Assembly (NCBI GenBank): GCA_951804985.1
Contig: OX638130.1
Location: forward strand, 41,441,475 to 41,505,474
DNA: 64,000 nucleotides
Source: Dryomyza anilis
Lineage: Eukaryota > Arthropoda > Insecta > Diptera > Dryomyzidae
Reading direction: 5' to 3'
The notes below the pieces were generated by a model, which saw only the letters and a list, made by a program, of their open reading frames with translations, had not been told where the DNA came from and ran no database searches. Positions 1 through 10,905 of this stretch are shown here, piece by piece. The translations under genes were made by a program, and so were the position numbers. Position 1 is the first letter of the stretch. Every line of letters begins with the position of its first letter.

Positions 1-83
1 TCTTAGTTTTGTTAAAAAATCGAGCTTAGTCTCGTCTAGTGCCGTCAATAATAACAATAACATATAAAACAGAAAAAAAAAAC

Positions 84-395
84 ACTTGGTTGAGCCATTT
101 GGGTCTATCAACACAGGAGGGTTGTTATGTTGAGCTTTTTGCCGAGTGCAACCAACTCACTCAAATGGTGAAGGAGCCGACGTATATTCCACGCGTCGGC
201 GAGCAAAGCCCAAATGTCCTAGACCTTTATCTGACTTCACATTATGAAAAATATGATTTAAAAGTCCTTGCACCTCTTGGTAATTCCGACCACTGTACTG
301 TTTCCGCTGAGTTTTCGGATTCTAGTTTACGCGCCTCTTCGATTAAAGCCCTGAAGAGGACTGTATGGCTTTACGAAAAAGCAAAAAGCGATTAA
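84..395 (+). pseudogene. LINE endonuclease (APE-type), C-terminal fragment
   Basis: Residues around TWLSHLGLSTQEG follow the usual GDFN-H-W segment of AP-like LINE endonucleases, and GNSDHCTVSAEF is the terminal SDH motif that carries a catalytic histidine. The N-terminal catalytic residues are absent because the copy is 5'-truncated; sequence before position 84 does not match copy 2. The enzyme would nick target DNA for target-primed reverse transcription. The same segment in the copy at 45176-45742 is longer and includes the VAGDFNVHNATW box. Confidence 0.8.
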
Positions 396-438
396 AGCCC
401 TGAAGAGGACTGTATGGCTTTACGAAAAAGCAAAAAGC
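341..438 (+). repeat. 49-bp perfect tandem duplication inside the LINE
   Basis: Units 341-389 and 390-438 are identical as read by eye, starting gattaaagccctgaagagg. The duplication shifts the frame between the endonuclease and the linker and is absent from the copy at 45.2 kb, so it arose after insertion or is specific to this copy. Confidence 0.9.
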
Positions 439-703
439 GTTAAATCATTTTTTTTTTTCGCAACTTTAATTGGAAATTGTGTTTCGCTGAAAGAGACATA
501 AATGCTGCGGTTTTAATGGTACAAAATATTATTTTATTAGGTATGCGGTCCTTCATACCTTAGCATTAAACCTAAGGACCACTCTTGGTTTAATGCGCAG
601 GATTGCAGTCAGGTGGAAAGAGGAAGCCTTTCAGAATTGGCGTTCTAACAAGAATGCTGACACATAAAAACTTCGCATACAGGCTAGGAATCGCTGTAAT
701 GCC

Positions 704-2240
704 GTGATCTCGCGCGAAAAGTTTCTTCACGAACAAAAGCGCGCAAAAAGGTCATTCGTAAAAAGGGCGAATAATCAGACGACATTGTCTACTCCAACTC
801 TTATTATGAATGGCCAGACCTTCACTGACCCGGTTGATAAAGCTAATCTCTTGGAAGAATTATTTGCAAATAATTTAACGCTCCCAGATACCAATCAACC
901 ACTGCCCGATGTCTACTTAGTTTCTTCTGCAATGCCGGAGATTCATTTTCGAACTCGGGCAGTTAAAAAGGTTTTAGCAAACCTCAACATTAACAAAGCC
1001 TCTGGGCCAGATGGCATATCTGCCCATGTGTTGAAGAAGTGTGCGTCAACGCTGGCCTGTCCGCTGCGTAACCTTTTCAACATCTCCTACACGACAGGAG
1101 TTTTTCCATCTTGTTGGAAGGTTGCCAATGTCCAGCCAGTTCCGAAAAAGGGCGAGGCTACGAACCCTGCCAATTACCGACCCATTGCAATATTCTCTGC
1201 CTTCTCCAAGGTAATGGAAAGTGTAATTAACTTCCACTTTGTGAACTATCTAGAGCGAAACGAATTGCTCAGTGACCGAAAATATGGTTTCCGTATGACC
1301 AGATCCACAGGTGACTTGATGGTGGTCCTCTCCGAGAAGTGGAATAATTGTGTTCACCTTTTCGGTGAAAGGGATATTTCCAAGGCGTTTGATCGAGTGT
1401 GACATAAAGCCCTCGTATCAAAACTAATTGCATATGGTGTCGGTGTATCTTTTACTCGATGGATATCGAGTTTTCTCCAGGGTCGTTCAATTAGAGTTGA
1501 GATGGATGGTGTTCTTTCGGAACAACATTTCATCAATTCTGGAGTACCGCAGGGTTCCTTCCTATCCCCGTCCCTCTTTCTGGTATTTATCAATGACCTT
1601 CTGTCATTGACCCAGAACCCAATCCATTCCTTTTGCAGATGATAGCAACATTTGTCATTCATACTCGTTCAAAAAGCGCCCAAACTCTTTGGAGATTGAG
1701 AGTAAAAGACGCACTACGAATGACACACTCAATAATGACCTTAAAACAATCTCCGAGTGGGATCTTGCAAATAGAGTTGATTTTAATGCACACAAGACCC
1801 AATGTTGTCTGTTATCTCACAAAAGAATGGATTCAACCCTCCCTCCCCTTAATATGGGCGCTGTGGATATTGCAGAGTCAGCTGCTCTTGACGTTCTGGG
1901 CATATCAATTCAATGTGATCTCCGTTGGAATGATCACATATTTGACGTGTCCAAAGAAGCGGCCAAGTGCCTCGGTTTTTTAAAACGGTGTAAGACATAC
2001 GTCACACCTGCTGATTTACATTACCTATATTCGGCCTAAGATGAAATATAATTCGCACATTTAGCGGGGGGCCTCAAATCCTCCTTGGAGTTCCTAGACC
2101 GGATTCAACAACGTGCGATATATTTAATAGGGGATGAAAATATTTCATCGTCTATTGGTTCTCTTGAGCACCGAAGGACCGTTGGGTGTGTAAGCCTGTT
2201 CTATAGGTATTACAATGGTAAGTGTTCGAGGGAAATACAT
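704..2240 (+). pseudogene. LINE reverse transcriptase, frame-broken
   Basis: The domain starts with NKASGPDGISAHVLKKC, PVPKKGEATNPANYRPIA and the RT fingers and palm, then DISKAFDRV (palm motif A), GVPQGSFLSP (motif B), the FADDS catalytic box near 1636-1650, and AHKTQCCLLSHKR further on. The first open part ends at an in-frame TGA near 1400, and later parts lie in other frames with stops. It ends with SLEHRR..GCVSLFYRYY near 2155-2225. It would have copied the LINE RNA by target-primed reverse transcription. No activity is possible in this copy. Confidence 0.85.
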
Positions 2241-2243
2241 GGC

Positions 2244-2594
2244 CTGATTTCCTGGTGAAATTTCCTGTTTTTGAATTATTACTACGGGGATCTTGGTTCG
2301 TAGTGGTAGTCTGGCGATACCTTTAAATCTTGCTGCTATTTTTATTTCTTTACTGTATAATATTTTGTTTATTTCATCTAGTGAGCTGAGAGGTAATGTT
2401 ACAATTTTATTTCTATTCGTATCTATAAAGGTTAATCCCTTTTCCAATGCATTGATGATTGCGTGGTTCCATAGATTATCTCGTCCAAGTATACCGTCTG
2501 CCGGAACTCCCTGATCCTGCATTATTGTATGTAACGTCAGACCAAGCCTTCTATGTTCCATAGGTTGAATTTCAATTGATCCTGCGGTGGTCAC
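2244..2594 (-). pseudogene. gypsy-like protease/pol N-terminal fragment
   Basis: The minus-strand frame contains MQDQGVPADGILGRDNLW, the ILGRD-type motif that follows the catalytic strand in retroelement aspartic proteases. A linker toward RT follows (KIPVVIIQKQEISPG). The catalytic DTG segment is not visible, having been lost or frame-shifted upstream. The open frame continues to 2145, but that end is antisense to the LINE and not part of this protein. Confidence 0.55.
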
Positions 2595-2810
2595 ATGTCC
2601 CCCAAATGCTCCGCTCAGATCTTTTTTTCTGTTAATGCTACATTGCCGAAAACATTCAACGTTAATACTATTAGTGAAATAAAATTATCTACCATTTTTC
2701 TACCATTGATAGCGATTATTTTCATTGTTATTATTATAATTACGATTATTATTCCGATAACTATTACACTGAGCGACACTAAAATTTGAACTCTCTATGG
2801 TCAGTGGAAC

Positions 2811-3315
2811 AAAAATGTAGTATAAACTTATACCCTTACACGTCTGCGTTGGGCGCTATTGGGTCCTAAAGGGTTCAAAGGATAACTACTATGGTTTTCT
2901 TTTAACAATTTCGTTAAGTAGTTATAACCAGTAGCAGATGTCAGAAAACTATCATAATGTCTTTGGGGAAATATTCGTCATTAAAATTGAGCTAGAGTCT
3001 CTAAACAACTAAATTCTCCAACACGTACTATTTCTGAAATATAGGCCTACTAATAACGAATAATAGTTCTTACTTCAATTTTGAATAAAGTCGTAGAAAA
3101 ATATTATTACAATTATTTTAGTGCAGTGAAAATTGCATTAATTTTTAGTTAAAATTACGACGCTGATTCCGAAAATGGCTTCGGTTTTTTATTATTTTTT
3201 TTAGATATAGCCCATTTTTATATATTTAAATATATTGGTTATCCTTTGAACCCTTTAGGACGCTATAGCGCCTTACCCAGACGTGTAGGGGTTTAAGTTT
3301 ATACTACACTTTTTA
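2811..3315. mobile_element. MITE with roughly 70-bp terminal inverted repeats
   Basis: The left end (gtagtataaactt...) and the right end (...aagtttatactac) are inverted copies over about 70 bp, including the inner ends cctaaagggttcaaagg and cctttgaaccctttagg. Candidate target duplications are tcagtggaac at 2801-2810 and tcagtagaac at 3316-3325, 9 of 10 identical. Long TIRs with a 9-10 bp duplication suggest a Mutator-like MITE; this is inferred and no transposase is encoded. It lies within gag-protease sequence of the gypsy remnant. Confidence 0.8.
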
Positions 3316-3358
3316 TCAGTAGAACACATAGAAGCTCAATATAAAAGCAATTCGCAGT

Positions 3359-4394
3359 TCAATTAAAAAAAGTGTCATTTTGCCGCACTGTGTTATTAGT
3401 GGTATTGTAGTTATAATTATTATTTCTATTTTCATTATGATAATTCCAATTATTGTTGTTATTATATCTTCGAACATTATTAATTCTATGATTGGGTTGC
3501 GTGTTATTCTCGTAGCCATCATTGTAATTGTAGTTTATTGTTTGTTGTCTACGCGTACAGTTTTGCTCCGGTTCCGTATTTGCACATCTAAGGCTCATTT
3601 CGTGGCCGTAAGTGCCACATTCTTGACAGTAAGGCATGTTTTTACGACTGATGCGTTCGTCTCTCGTATGTCCGTCATTACCGCAAAATGAACATGTTGG
3701 AATAACTTTAACCCTTTCGTTTGCGAGCATTTCGTTCCCAAATGATCCACTATTATTTCCAATAGCAATTTTATTTGGCCCTGTTATAGTGCAGCTCTGG
3801 GGCATTCGGTGTTGTTTCTATTATACGCCCACTGTTTATTATCTCCAGCGTTGCTACTGCTTCCTCTATCAGTGCATCTAGCGAGTTTGACTTATTATTT
3901 AGCATGTGTATTTTTAGTGTGCTGCCTTCAAGATCTACTTTAAAAGTCTTTTGTATTGATTTGTCCAGTTCCATTAACATTGCCTAGTCCTTTGTGCCGT
4001 TACATTTTTCTTTTATTAATTCCACAGCCCTTGTTTTCAGGACTTTGGATCTTTGATAGGCATGCTTTATATCATTTATCACTGAGTCTAAAAATATGGT
4101 TTTAAGATATGTCCGCTTTATTAGAGTATATAATTCATCTAATCTGCTAAATTGAATTCCTTTAACTAGTTCAAATGCGTCTCCATACATTCTTAACTTT
4201 ACACATGATATAAATTCTTGTAACTCAGTTTCGTTCGTACCCTTTACCGCTAAATCATATCCTTTTATGAATCTACATACTTCCGAGGGCAGATCATTGG
4301 AATCCGTGCCTGAGAACATTGGAACCAAACGGTTCACGGTCTTTGCAATATGTTGTATACTCATTTTAAAATCCATCAAATTAACTTTCTCCAT
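3359..4394 (-). pseudogene. gypsy-like gag, frame-broken
   Basis: The first part (4394-3984) starts MEKVNLMDFKMSIQHIAKTV and is a helical capsid-like region. A frameshift near 3980 leads to a second part with CSFCGNDGHTRD and CQECGTYGHE, two degenerate nucleocapsid zinc knuckles. An Asn/Tyr-rich tail (NNNNNWNYHNENRNNN) follows. The Asn-rich tail appears to resume at 2600-2790 beyond the MITE. Gag would form the particle and bind RNA through the knuckles. Confidence 0.65.
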
Positions 4395-4750
4395 ATTACT
4401 GGTATTACTAGTGAATTTCTATTTAAGTTCAGAATTTTCTCGACAGCTTTTCCATATTTATTAAAAAAATTATTTTTTGTTTACACCATGTTTTCATTAT
4501 TTTCCTCAAAACTTACTACAATACAATGTACTTTATTTCGTACAATTTTTCCATTTAATTTTGTTGTATCATGTTGTGTTTTCTTTAATTTTCATTGTAG
4601 GGTTTTCATTAAAAATACCAGTTAAGATTTCATTTTTAACAAAATAATTTAAATTACGCCAAATTAGATTTTATTTAAATTATTGAATATTTATTTTAAA
4701 AACATATTTAAGATTTTTTCTATCTTCCATCTAGAACGGATGTTTTTGGT

Positions 4751-4770
4751 TCTAAAACCGGCTGCGCCAA
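4751..4770 (-). other. probable tRNA primer binding site
   Basis: Read on the minus strand, TTGGCGCAGCCGG lies just downstream of the presumed LTR and resembles the TGGCGCAGTCGG-type primer sites of 17.6/297-group gypsy elements. It marks the LTR/internal boundary at about 4771. Confidence 0.5.
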
Positions 4771-5516
4771 TATTAAATGTCCATATTTCCTGTTAAATAA
4801 AGACACTTAATTCATCTTCTTTTCTGCATTTAACTTCGTCCTCCTTTATTTTTATATCACTATTAATTACTTTACAATCTTTTTGTTCATGTTACGTTCT
4901 ACAAAATAGTACAATATACAACTCCCTTAAAAACTAAATAACTATAACTTAATCTAAGTTTCAATGCTACTTTTCCAGTGTCTTTTGCTGCTTCTGCATA
5001 AAAACATAATTTTGGCCAATCACAGTGTGTTTTGCTGTTTTTGCCCAGAAGCATCATTTTAACCAATCACAAGTTCCGTTAGGAACTCAAGTTCGATCCG
5101 CAACTCGAGTTCTTAACGCTGACCGTGAAAGCAACTCTTGCATAATCAGCAACCCGCGATGACATTGAATTTAGGCCATCGCGAAGTCATTGAATTAAAG
5201 TCATCTTTGTTTACAAACACATTGCACCACGTGCTTATTTTCTTCAAGCTAGCAACTTGACGCTGCTGCAAATTTGGTTTATAGTTACAATTGCTGACTA
5301 AGTAAATTGTCGCCGCTTATTTTGGCAACGATAAAAAAGCGTGTCATCAAACCAACATCATTCACTTTTTGTTTTAACAACAAGAAGAATGCCTTCATTA
5401 TTATTTTAATATTTAGCAATTAATATTTAGCAACAGCAAATATCCAATAACAGCAAAAAATATCAATTAAAAGCCACGATATGAGTGACTGTCATAATGC
5501 TGACTCTCAACATAAC
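4771..5516 (-). repeat. probable 5' LTR of the gypsy-type remnant
   Basis: AT-rich sequence between the primer site and the start of the unrelated BEL leader at about 5517. There are no coding signals. The outer boundary is uncertain because the matching 3' LTR is not in the window. It includes a short internal repeat of agcaatt/aatatttagcaa near 5415-5440. Confidence 0.45.
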
Positions 5517-6960
5517 CCTTTTTGACCCACAAAAAAAAAAAAAAAAAAAAAACACAATTTTATTGATATTTAAAAACTTTTTATTGAAAAATTGTTACAC
5601 AAAATTACCCGACCCGTTTTTTATCAAAAATATTTCTTAAAGCTTAATCCATAGCGACCCAAAATCATTTAATTGATTTTTTGAATAATGTTTAAGAATT
5701 TTTTTTTACAAAATTAATTCCTTTATAGAATTTTTATAAAAAATATTTTTGATTTTTAACAAATTGCGACTCAAAAAGCTTAACTGCATTATAAAATTTT
5801 ATTTACGACCGGTTTACCATTCAATAAAATTTTAATATAACCCATTGTGACTAAAACATAAAATTTACAAATTTTGTTGAAATTTTATCTAAAAAAAGAA
5901 GTTTTGAAATAGTTTCGTTGGCAATAATAATTGCTGTTAACCCACACACAATTCAAATCATTTCATTTATTTTAAGATATTGTCTTAACATGCTCAAGGT
6001 CCAGTCGGTACATATTGGGTGTTTTGTACCAACAAATAAAACAACAAACAATTGGCAAAATGCATTGAATGCCAGATCGTACAGCTGTTTCAGAGGCAGC
6101 CAAGCCCCTTCATCAGCGATCTTTCTCTGCAGATTCTACATTTCAAGTCGCCTAAGTTTTCCGTCTCCAATAAACACAATAAGAATTATGTGCATTGAAG
6201 AAAGAACCAAAAGCAAAAATGTAAAAACTGCATCAAATCAAGATTTTGCCAAAGTTGTTGTTGCGTGCAGCAATTTGCTACGTATAGGCTGCAGAGTTTC
6301 CACAGAATCGAATACGTAGGCTGCACTTTGTATAAAAAATGTTTTTTTTTTATTATTTTTAAAAAATATAAAAAATCCTTTAGATTTTAAACGCCGCGCA
6401 CTGCGTTAACAATTAATTGTTTTTGTTTTACGACCAAAATGCATTGAGTGGCATATCGTACAGCTGTTTCAGATGCAGCCAAGCCCCTTCATCAGCGATC
6501 TTTCTCTGCAGATTCTACATTTCAAGTCGCCTAAGTTTTCCGTCTCCAATAAACACAATAAGAATTATGTGCATTGAAGAAAGAACCAAAAGCAAAAATG
6601 TAAAAACTGGACCTTGAGCACGTTAAGACAATATCTTAAAATAATCAAAAGAGGTCGTAAAACAAAAACAATTAATTTTATTTATTTTTATAAAGTTTTA
6701 GCATATTTTTTTTTAAAGATTTTTTCTGAAAAAATTAATACGACCCGTGATAATCAGAAATATTTTTTTTTTGAAAATTATACACATTAACCCAAACATA
6801 AAATTTATTTATAAATTTTTTGTGAATTGTTCAGATTTATTTTCAGAAAAAGTATTGCGACTCGTTGTTAATTTAAAAAGATTTTTTTTTAATTAAGCCA
6901 TCCAGACCCAACATTTATTAGTGAATTTTTTGAGATTGGCTCAAGAGCTTGACAGTAATT
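5517..6960 (+). repeat. BEL leader with degenerate ACCC-spaced repeats
   Basis: Motifs such as gacccacaa, gacccgttttttatc, gcgacccaaaatc, gcgactcaaaaag and acgacccgtgataatc recur every 60-100 bp between AT-rich spacers. The same style is seen before gag in the other BEL copy (50280-50660). There is no coding potential. The stretch is interrupted by the foldback and duplicated block at 5966-6677. Confidence 0.6.
5966..6677. repeat. duplicated 180-bp block within nested inverted repeats
   Basis: About 180 bp at 6064-6241 recurs in direct orientation at 6428-6610 (atcgtacagctgtttcag onward). A 37-bp segment at 5966-6006 (attgtcttaacatgctcaag) recurs inverted at 6605-6645. A 25-bp arm at 6411-6435 (aattgtttttgttttacgac) recurs inverted at 6653-6677. 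This suggests a foldback element duplicated in place. The short open frames here carry no recognisable protein. Confidence 0.75.
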
Positions 6961-6976
6961 CAAAACAATAAAAGAG

Positions 6977-7860
6977 ATGGCGGCTCTGACAGCATTTGTT
7001 CAATTCAGAAACGATATTATTAAATTTGAGCAAACAATTTGCGAGACTCCTACCCAAGATTAAATATCTCATGCCTTAGAGTTTCATCGGAAGCAGCTTA
7101 CTTTTCTGTGGGATAATTTCCAAACTTCGTATCATTCTGTACGAAGTGAACCAGACAGACCTGATGTGGACCAAAATAAGCTGAAGAATAAATATTATAT
7201 AATACAACTCGTATATACGCTGTATTTCTTCCCTCTCAGATATAATGGAGACCCTAAAGCAATCGAACTTTGAGAAATCTCTAACCGATATATCAGTTGT
7301 TCAATCATGGAAAACATTGAATGTGTTTCTGACTTGAAGATATGGGACACTCGATGCTGTCAATGATATGAAACCAACGACTTCAAATCATAGCCGCGAT
7401 AGTTCCGGACCCGAATCTTGGGGAGAAAATGTGAATACATATCACATGAATTTTTCTCAGACTCATTGCGCATTTGAATCCACACATAATAAAGATCCAA
7501 GACCCACATTTGCAAAGCCAACTCATGAAAGTGGACGAAAGACTCGATGTCCTGAGAAAAGTAGGATTGTGCTACAATTGCTTAGCAACCACTCACGGCA
7601 TTACAAATTGTAGAAGTGAGTGTAAGTGTCAGACATGTGAAAAAAGGTATCATTCACTTCGACATCTGAACTCAAACCCGGAATCTGAATTAAATACAAG
7701 ACCCATTACAAGTGCAGCTGTAATAACCCGAGCATTTACGACCCAAATACAGTCCACTGACCCTAAGCACACAGAAGAAAATAACGAAAAATCACATACT
7801 GCTGAAAAGAAAATGATTCTAAGTACATCAATGGTCAACGTTGAACACAGAGGAAACTAA
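6977..7860 (+). pseudogene. BEL gag, broken
   Basis: The ATG at 6977 opens MAALTAFVQFRNDIIKFEQ, matching in style the gag start of BEL copy 2 at 50722 (MSLTSFVHFANDVMEFEQ). A stop follows within about 30 codons. Further on, KVGLCYNCLATTHGITNC and the following CQTCEKRYHSLRH give the BEL nucleocapsid: a C-x2-C...H...C knuckle plus a second C-x2-C pair with HSL-H. Gag would form virus-like particles and bind genomic RNA. Confidence 0.75.
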
Positions 7861-8225
7861 TTCATTACGCGTGCCTTGATTGATCCACGATCTGAAGCCA
7901 CATTTGTGACAGAACAATTGAGTAAGCGGATAGGGCTTCCAACCCGTGCAGTAAATTGAGTGGTCTTAATCAAACGATTTTTCCACACCCATCAGAATCT
8001 TGTGAGTTAACACTGCGTTCTCCAACTGACCCAGACTTTAAAGTATAAACACATGCACTTGTATTTAAGACCATAACGACCTATAACCTATGCAATAGCC
8101 CGACCCTTTCCAGTAATTTGGCCAGCCTTAATCTGGCCGACACAGAGTTCTACAAGACCCGACTCGTGGATATGATAATTGGTCGCGATCTATATACAAA
8201 ATTAATCCGAGGTGGTGTCCTGCAC
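7861..8225 (+). pseudogene. BEL aspartic protease fragment
   Basis: ALIDPRSEATFVTEQL corresponds to the (D)SGSEATF active-site region of BEL proteases; the glycine after the catalytic position is altered. RKRIGLPTRAV, CELTLRSPTDPDF and VDMIIGRDLY follow the usual protease order. Frameshifts and stops break it (for example near 7958), and it is cut by the deletion into integrase near 8225. Confidence 0.6.
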
Positions 8226-9324
8226 AATTTGTTATGGTGGTAACCAGCTGGTTTTGAGATTAATACGAGCAGAGTTTTGGATTCCAAAACTCAAGACCCT
8301 AATCAAAACCACGATACACGAATGCAAGGAATGCGTGTTGCATAAAAAGAAGCAACAGACTCAAATAATGGCTGCATTGCCACCTGAACGCACGACACAC
8401 ACACGTCCATTTACCAACACAGGAATTGATTTCGCAGGATCCATCGAAGTCAAAAACTACACGAACGTGCTTGTTTAATAACCAAGCGCAACAACCATAG
8501 ACTATGTCTGCGATTTTGTTTACTTCGCAACGAAGGCCGAACCAGTGAGTGATCTGACGACCCAAGCGTTCCTAGCGGCATTTCCTCGATTTCGAGGCGC
8601 GGATGCCCTGCCGCCCTTTATTCAGATAATGGGACAAACTTCGTAGGAGCCGCACAAATGCTGAAAAAGGATCGGCAAGAATTTTTGAAGACACTCCAAA
8701 CCCAAATTGTTACCAGCTTAAGTCATCGAGACATTGTGTGGCATTTTATTCCCCTAGGAATTCCACACATGGGTGGACTATGGGAAACCGGAGTAAAAAG
8801 CTTCAAGACCCATTTAAAGAAGGTATCTCCAAATCAAAGATTTACGTTTGAGGAAATTTCGGCCCTACTCGTTAAAATTGAAGGTTGCCTAAACTCACGA
8901 CCCTTGAGGCCTTCAAGCGAAAACCCGACTGATTTGAGCCCATTGACCCCTGGACACTTTTTAATAGACAGTCCATTATTGATCCCAGCACAGCCTGATT
9001 TAAATGACTCCTCGTTGAGCATCATAAACCAATGGCAAAAACTAAGGATTCTGCATCATCATTTTTGTCGTCGATTGAAAGATGAGTATCTCAAGGAACT
9101 CCACAAACGATACAAATAGAAGTATCCGCAGAGAAATGTAGAAGTTGATGATCTCGTGGTCATTCGACACGAAAATTTGCCCCCGCACGAATGGAGCTTA
9201 GGTCGAGTCATGAAAGTGTTTTCAGGCTCTGACGCTAGGACTCGTGTAGCAGAAATTAGAATGGCTAAAGGAACTACTACAAGTCCCATTGCAAAAGTAG
9301 TAGTTCTGCCGTCAACCCAATAAA
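8226..9324 (+). pseudogene. BEL integrase, frame-broken
   Basis: The zinc-binding region shows ECKECVLHKKKQQTQIMAAL with PxxR(TT)..RPFTNTGIDFAG, which contains the first catalytic aspartate (GIDFAG). The catalytic core continues through SDNGTNFVGA (second catalytic Asp, near 8620-8650 in another frame), WHFIPLGIPHMGGLWETGVK with the third catalytic residue E, and CLNSRPLRP. The end holds the BEL C-terminal domain (DDLVVIRHENLPPHEWSLGR). Stops occur at about 8476 and 9118. Confidence 0.8.
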
Positions 9325-9329
9325 CATAC

Positions 9330-10061
9330 CCTAACCCAGCTATGTATGAATCTGACTGAAAAGTATGACACTTTGGTCAGACTCAGCTACTGTACGAACT
9401 GTCTGGCTCGGTCACATCGCTCAACCCAATGCACCAGCCATCAAAAATGTACTATATGTCATGCAAAACATCATACGACTTTGCATGCCCTTCCACGGTT
9501 ACGACAGGCAGATCATGCCGTGGATGTTTCGAGCCGCCGCCCACCCATAGTTACCCCTTTTTTTATCATAACAGGCCCTTATCCCCACTGCCACGGTCAA
9601 GATTTACCAAGAAGATGGCTGCCATTTCGTCCGAGCTCTAATCAAACCAACGAATCCGATGACCACGATCTCGGCACAAATTATTAACAAATTAATGATT
9701 GAAAAATTTAATTTAAATAGCCATCACCTCTGCGAGTTAGTAGTGGGATCGAGATTCGACGACAAGTTTAAGGTGGAAGTGCAAGCGCTCATATCAGATG
9801 GTTGCCTCGTAGACTCTACAAGGAGGATATATATGAAATCGGTAGTCAATTCGAGCACCTCTTCCTTGCTGACCCAAAATATACATCGTCGTCAAGTATC
9901 TCAATAGAGCTGGAAACGGTTGTTTATCCCCACATTATTAAAGCAGGATTAATTATGAGCGAAACTGCACTCGCTGTGGCTCAAAGTACTGCGTTCGGTT
10001 GGAAATGTCTGCCCGTTGTAGACTTTGAGCCCATAGATTCACTCACGCACGCACAAACATA
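9330..10061 (+). pseudogene. second BEL fragment: gag knuckle and protease only
   Basis: YCTNCLARSHRSTQC and CTICHAKHHTTLH form a BEL nucleocapsid distinct from the one at 7560. After a frameshift, a protease-like region follows (ALISDG, LADPKYTSSSSIS, VAQSTAFGWK). The latter matches the conserved AQ-T-FGW end of BEL proteases (DUF1758 style). RT and integrase are absent. The fragment is joined head-to-tail with copy 1 and runs into LTR-like sequence at about 10130. Confidence 0.65.
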
Positions 10062-10129
10062 AATCCATTAAGTATCAAAATAAAAAAATAATTTAATAAT
10101 GAAGTACCCAAAATTTGATACATATAATA

Positions 10130-10540
10130 ATATTTATGTTTTGCAGATAATGCAAGGCAGGCGGAATGTTTACACACAACGTAAACTATGGTTTTTGCGC
10201 ACACATTCGTCCGCCTAATTTCGCTAGCTGCCACCGAAGAATAAGACGGCGCTGTAGTAAGCCCTCGTCGTACATACACGACAATCAGAAGACGAACAGT
10301 GCAAAAAAATACAATATATAAAAACATTAAACAACATATATCAAACATACACAACATTCATCAATTTTATAAACATAGAACATCTAAACATAACATTAAC
10401 ATACATTGCACAAAAATATACACCAACAAATAACAGGTATAATTTTATATTTATATTTTGACCCGACCCCCAATTCTCCCCTTGGAATTTCCATCCTAAC
10501 CAAACATAGAGAGATATATATTAATATATGTATGTTTGAT
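10130..10540 (+). repeat. BEL-type LTR/leader-like sequence
   Basis: A GC-richer block (gcaaggcaggcggaatg, cgtccgcctaatttcg) is followed by a CA/A-rich tail of short aacat/acaac words and then gacccgacccccaattctcc. This resembles the order in the LTR-like block at 47015-47490. No second matching copy is seen here, so LTR boundaries are not set. Confidence 0.4.
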
Positions 10541-10905
10541 ATATCCGCTACTTGCCACAACCAACGTCAATAAAAGGTTCTTTGAATTATATGTATTTGG
10601 TTATTCGTGATTGTTACTGGGTGACAACGAACTTAAAAATAATAGCTTTATTTTCATTATATGTATATTTGGCATTACGATATCACAATTAAATAACAAC
10701 GCCGCCTACTTTTAGCACTCAGTAACACTCACATTAATACTTTTCATATAGTTCAAACGTTATTTTTGGTGGAATAATTGGTTTAAGTACCGCCAATTAC
10801 TATTAATATCAGATAGTGGCTGTTTGTGAAATATCCAATTCATCCGTAATTCACTGAACTCAAAATAGGAACTATAAATAAAAGATGTGTAATAAATAAA
10901 ATAAA
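10541..10905. other. AT-rich spacer, no gene seen
   Basis: No ORF with recognisable content and no repeat shared with the rest of the window. Confidence 0.6.

Larger units (their letters stand above)
84..2243 (+). mobile_element. CR1-like (jockey superfamily) LINE, truncated copy 1
   Basis: A non-LTR retrotransposon truncated at both ends. It keeps the C-terminal part of the endonuclease, a linker and most of the reverse transcriptase. The 3' end stops inside the RT C-terminal region, where it abuts minus-strand gypsy sequence at about 2243. A second, minus-strand copy of the same family lies between 39.8 and 54.2 kb and confirms the order of parts. The copy is dead, with several stops and frameshifts. 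Family assignment rests on RT and endonuclease style (FADDS catalytic box, SDH-type endonuclease end) and could equally be a related jockey-superfamily clade. Confidence 0.85.
2244..5516 (-). mobile_element. gypsy-type LTR retrotransposon remnant (5' half)
   Basis: On the minus strand, from high to low coordinates: an AT-rich probable LTR, a primer binding site, a gag ORF, an Asn-rich gag tail with cysteine knuckles and a protease-like region. The element ends abruptly at 2243 against the LINE, so RT and integrase are missing. A MITE sits in the gag-protease interval. The PBS resembles the TGGCGCAG type used by the 17.6/297 group, but I do not assign a named family. Confidence 0.7.
5517..9324 (+). 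mobile_element. BEL/Pao retrotransposon copy 1, internally deleted
   Basis: A leader rich in spaced ACCC motifs (5517-6960) is followed by a gag start at 6977, gag zinc knuckle, protease and integrase. Reverse transcriptase and RNase H are missing: the protease end (VDMIIGRDLYTKLIRGGV) is joined near 8220-8230 to the integrase zinc-binding region (GGNQLVLRLIRAEFWIPKLK). Numerous stops are present. A further BEL fragment follows directly at about 9330. Confidence 0.8.

Noticed and set aside
10043..10357. Minus-strand 104-codon ORF over the BEL LTR-like block
   Set aside because: Composition and position are those of LTR/leader sequence; no domain is visible.
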